Source: CATQHQ01 sp965243805
Lineage (GTDB): Bacteria > Gemmatimonadota > Gemmatimonadetes > Longimicrobiales > Gaopeijiaceae
Length of the DNA: 64,000 nucleotides
Reading direction: 5' to 3'
Assembly (NCBI GenBank): GCA_965243805.1
Contig: OZ251577.1
Span: 1,302,001 to 1,366,000, forward strand
Below, piece by piece: positions 61,157 through 64,000 of this stretch. A program made the translations under genes and the position numbers. Each line of letters opens with the position of its first letter. Position 1 is the first letter of the stretch. The notes below the pieces were generated by a model. That model had not been told where the DNA came from, searched no databases, and saw nothing but the letters and a program-made list of their open reading frames with translations.

Positions 61157-63139
61157 ATGCCCAACGCTACCACCGCGTTCCGCCCAGCCATGCTCGTCCT
61201 CATCGCCGTCGTCGGTGCCGCGACCTGGACGCTCCTGGCTCCGCCATCCCCCGCCCAGGCCCAGGAAGGCGAGTGGCGGTACTGGGGAAGCGACGCCGCC
61301 AGCACCCGGTACTCGCCCCTGGACCAGATCGACGCGTCGAACTTCGGCGAGCTGGAGGTGGCGTGGACATGGCGGGGCGACAACTTCGGCCCGGACGCGG
61401 ACCGGCTCCTCCGCGCCACCCCGATCTACGTGGACGGCAGGCTGTACTCTGTGGCGGGCGCGCGCCGCACCGCCGTGGCGATCGACCCCGCCACTGGCGA
61501 GACGCTCTGGACCTTCCGCGAGCCCACCACCAAGCGCTGGGAAGACTCCATGCGGAAGAACTACGGAAAGGGCGTCGCCTACGCCGAAGTCGGGGGAAGG
61601 GGCGTGATTTACCTGGTGACGCCGGCGTTCTTCCTCCACGCCCTGGACCCGGAGACGGGCTACCCCGTCGAGTCCTTCGGCAAAGGGGGCGTGGTCGACC
61701 TGCTGGACAACCTGGGACCGTGGCCCCACGACCGCGAAACGGGACTCGACCCCGCGACGGGCTACATCACCAACTCGTCTCCGCCGATCGTCGTCAACGG
61801 CGTGGTGGTGGTGGGCAACTCCCACGAGCAGGGCTACTACCAGACGCGCAAAGAGAACGTCCCCGGCAACGTCATGGGCTACGACGCGGCAACCGGCGAG
61901 CACCTGTGGACGTTCAACGTGATCCCCCAGGAAGGCGAGTTCGGGAACGACACGTGGGAGAACGACGCCTGGCGGTGGACCGGCAACGTCTCGGCGTGGG
62001 CGCCCCTCTCGGCGGACCCGGAGCTGGGGCTGGTCTACGTGGTCACCGACCCGCCGACGGTCGACTACTTCGGCGGCTTCCATCCGGGCGACAACCTCTT
62101 CGCCACCAGCATCCTGGCGATCGACGCCAGCACAGGAGAGCGGCGCTGGCACTTCCAGACGGTCCACCACGACGTGTGGAACTACGACAACCCGACTGCG
62201 CCCAACTTGGTGGACGTGACGGTGGACGGCCGCCAGGTCCCGGTGCTGGTGCAGGTCACCAAGCAGGGCTGGGCCTACGTCCTGAACCGGGCCACGGGCG
62301 AACCGGTGTGGCCGATCGAGGAGCGTCCCGTGCCCCAGTCCGACGTGCCGGGCGAGCAGCTGTCGCCCACGCAGCCCTTCGTCACGCGCCCGGCGCCCTT
62401 CGAGATGCAGGGGCTCACCGAGGACGATCTGATCGACTTTACTCCCGAGCTGCGCGCCATGGCGCTCGATATTGTGAAGGACTTCCGGCTGGGACCGCTC
62501 TTCAACCCTCCCTCGCGGGAGAACGGACCCGACGGCACCCAAGCGTCGATCCACTGTCCCGGTGCGAACGGGGGCGCCAACATCCCCGGCGGAGCAGCGG
62601 TGGACCCGGAGACGGGCATCCTCTACGTCGCTTCCACCAAGGGGTGCAGCGCGCCTCGGCTGGTCCCAGGAACCGACGTGGACCCGGACTCCAACGTGGA
62701 GTGGGTGTCGGTGGGACCCGGAGGCGTGCGCGGTCCCGAGGGCCTGCCGATCTTCAAGCCCCCGTACGGGACGATCACCGCCATCGACCTGAACACCGGC
62801 GACCACCTCTGGCGCATCCCCAACGGGACGACCCCCGAGTCGGTAAAGAACCACCCCCGGCTTCAGGGCGTGGACGTGGGCAACACCGGATCGCGCTCCC
62901 ACGCCACCAAGCTGGTGACCAAGACGCTGCTCATGTACGGCGAAGGCCGGGGCGCGGCGCCGATCTTCCGCGCGGTGGACAAGGCGACGGGCGAGGAGCT
63001 GGGGTCGGTCGAGCTGCCGGGCTCCACCTTGACGGCGCCGATGACCTACATGCACGAGGGCGTCCAGTACGTGGTGACGGCGGTGAGCGGCCAAGGCATG
63101 GCCGGCGCGCTGGTGGCGTTGCGGTTGCCCGAGGAGTGA
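61157..63139 (+). CDS. PQQ-dependent dehydrogenase (quinoprotein), exported
   Basis: The 660-residue protein starts at ATG 61157 and has a signal peptide to AQAQEGEWRYWGSD. The eight-bladed quinoprotein propeller begins YSPLDQIDASNFGELEVAW and carries repeated tryptophan-docking AIDPATGETLWTF and YDAATGEHLWTF motifs. Catalytic-region strands are FQTVHHDVWNYDNPTAP and a GVASTKGCSAP-type element. No cytochrome c domain is present, so the electron acceptor must be separate. The substrate, an alcohol or sugar, is unknown. The GTG of the next gene overlaps its stop codon. Confidence 0.9.
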   Translation: MPNATTAFRPAMLVLIAVVGAATWTLLAPPSPAQAQEGEWRYWGSDAASTRYSPLDQIDASNFGELEVAWTWRGDNFGPDADRLLRATPIYVDGRLYSVAGARRTAVAIDPATGETLWTFREPTTKRWEDSMRKNYGKGVAYAEVGGRGVIYLVTPAFFLHALDPETGYPVESFGKGGVVDLLDNLGPWPHDRETGLDPATGYITNSSPPIVVNGVVVVGNSHEQGYYQTRKENVPGNVMGYDAATGEHLWTFNVIPQEGEFGNDTWENDAWRWTGNVSAWAPLSADPELGLVYVVTDPPTVDYFGGFHPGDNLFATSILAIDASTGERRWHFQTVHHDVWNYDNPTAPNLVDVTVDGRQVPVLVQVTKQGWAYVLNRATGEPVWPIEERPVPQSDVPGEQLSPTQPFVTRPAPFEMQGLTEDDLIDFTPELRAMALDIVKDFRLGPLFNPPSRENGPDGTQASIHCPGANGGANIPGGAAVDPETGILYVASTKGCSAPRLVPGTDVDPDSNVEWVSVGPGGVRGPEGLPIFKPPYGTITAIDLNTGDHLWRIPNGTTPESVKNHPRLQGVDVGNTGSRSHATKLVTKTLLMYGEGRGAAPIFRAVDKATGEELGSVELPGSTLTAPMTYMHEGVQYVVTAVSGQGMAGALVALRLPEE

Positions 63140-64000
63140 AGCGTCTCCCTGCGGCCCGCCTCTCTGCGGCCCGTCGCACTGCCCTCGCCTCGCTGGCCGC
63201 GGCCCTGGCCCTGGCTGTCGGCGGATGCCGGGCCGCCGACCTGGGGGAGAACCCTCTCGCCGCCTTCGACGGCAGCGCGGGTCGTTGGGTGGACCTCTCC
63301 CACTCCTTCGGGCCGTCCACGATCTACTGGCCCACCGACACTGTGGGCTTCCAGCACATCGAGCTGGCGTACGGCGTCACCGAGGGCGGCTGGTTCTACT
63401 CCTCGTACGCCTTTGCGTCCGCCGAGCACGGAGGAACGCACCTGGACGCTCCCAGCCACTTCGCCGAAGGGCGGCACACGGCCGACCAGGTGCCGCTGTC
63501 GAGCCTGATCGCACCTGCGTCGGTCGTGGACGTGTCGGCCAGGGCGACCCCCGACTACCAGCTCTCGGCAGCCGACTTGCAGGCGTGGGAGGCGGAGCAC
63601 GGGCGCATCCCCGACGGCTCGGCGCTTCTGGTGCGGACGGGCTGGGCGGAGCGGTGGAACGACCGGACCGCGTACTTGGGGACATCGGCGACCGGTCCCG
63701 CCGCCGTGGCCGAGCTCCACTTTCCCGGCATCGGTCCGGACGCGGCCCAGTGGCTGGTGGACAACCGCGCGATCGCCGCGGTGGGGATCGACACGCCCAG
63801 CATCGACTACGGCCAGTCCGCCGACTTCGAGTCCCATGTGATCCTCTACGCCCACAACATCGTCGGCTTCGAGAACCTGACGAAGCTGGACGAACTCCCG
63901 GCGAAGGGAGCGGCGGTCGTCGCCCTGCCCATGAAGATCGAGGGCGGGAGCGGCGGGCCGCTCAGGATCGTGGCCTACGTGCCCGACGAAGCTTACGTGC
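63136..64000 (+). CDS. Cyclase-family (kynurenine formamidase-like) lipoprotein, partial
   Basis: The frame opens at GTG 63136, overlapping the quinoprotein stop (GTGA), and runs off the right edge without a stop, so at least 288 codons are present. A leader with lipobox LAVGGC is followed by WVDLSHSFGPSTIYWP and the metal-binding HGGTHLDAPSHFAEG (HxGTHxDxPxHF), which defines the cyclase fold. Later segments are LLVRTGWAERW and GIDTPSIDYGQS. The family includes kynurenine formamidase and isatin hydrolase; the substrate here is unknown. It probably shares a transcript with the quinoprotein gene. Confidence 0.88.
   Translation, partial: MKRLPAARLSAARRTALASLAAALALAVGGCRAADLGENPLAAFDGSAGRWVDLSHSFGPSTIYWPTDTVGFQHIELAYGVTEGGWFYSSYAFASAEHGGTHLDAPSHFAEGRHTADQVPLSSLIAPASVVDVSARATPDYQLSAADLQAWEAEHGRIPDGSALLVRTGWAERWNDRTAYLGTSATGPAAVAELHFPGIGPDAAQWLVDNRAIAAVGIDTPSIDYGQSADFESHVILYAHNIVGFENLTKLDELPAKGAAVVALPMKIEGGSGGPLRIVAYVPDEAYV

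Overview
The window is GC-rich, gene-dense DNA from a diderm bacterium. The cell type is inferred from outer-membrane beta-barrels (two-partner-free autotransporter, TonB-dependent receptor, small OMP), many lipoproteins and periplasmic enzymes. The mix of S9 peptidases, six-bladed beta-propeller lipoproteins, CarboxypepD-regulated TonB receptor, actinobacterial-type SdhCAB and SwmB/Calx-beta giant surface proteins fits a Gemmatimonadota-like (possibly marine or host-associated) organism. This placement is inference only, since no rRNA or phylogenetic marker beyond rplS is present. No tRNA, rRNA or CRISPR array was seen.

Layout. 1-3091: 5' part of a giant repeat protein built of 753-bp SwmB + Calx-beta units, running off the left edge. 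3324-4331: rplS and rnhB. 4390-17397 (minus strand): a MutS-like ATPase, then sdhC-sdhA-sdhB, and 11 bp behind sdhB a 2494-residue SwmB-repeat autotransporter. 17543-25456: amidohydrolase, dipeptidyl-peptidase, methyltransferase, carbamoylase-type M20 enzyme, cupin-ilvE pair and a lipoprotein. 25660-35445: beta-propeller lipoproteins, an ECF sigma factor, small membrane proteins, SDR, P1-nuclease/phospholipase C, MocA-like transferase, and an IS1380-type element that has split one propeller gene; the 5-bp target duplication and 13-bp inverted repeats are readable. 35531-42572: S9 peptidase, PLP enzyme, TonB receptor and its partner lipoprotein. 42591-46385: a lower-GC island with two DUF1828-like genes, an AlbA_2/HATPase_c_4 protein and an OLD-like ATPase-TOPRIM protein that has no Walker A motif. 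46415-54670: M20 hydrolase, LolD-type ABC ATPase, an FtsX permease fused to a CrtC/AttH domain, an Rpn nuclease and a dienelactone hydrolase. 54855-64000: OMP, Y/G-rich exported protein, a CcdA-TlpA-peroxiredoxin redox group, creatininase-like, MBL-fold, PQQ dehydrogenase and cyclase genes.

The strongest single observation is at 58277-58855. A periplasmic peroxiredoxin reads through an in-frame TGA placed exactly at the peroxidatic cysteine of the TxxC motif, with a perfect 6-bp hairpin starting 15 nt downstream. It is best read as a selenocysteine peroxiredoxin with a bacterial SECIS element. It sits beside CcdA and a TlpA-like thioredoxin, which would supply electrons in the periplasm. The second candidate system is the DUF1828 / AlbA_2 / P-loop-less OLD-like island, which looks like an uncharacterised defence or regulatory module.
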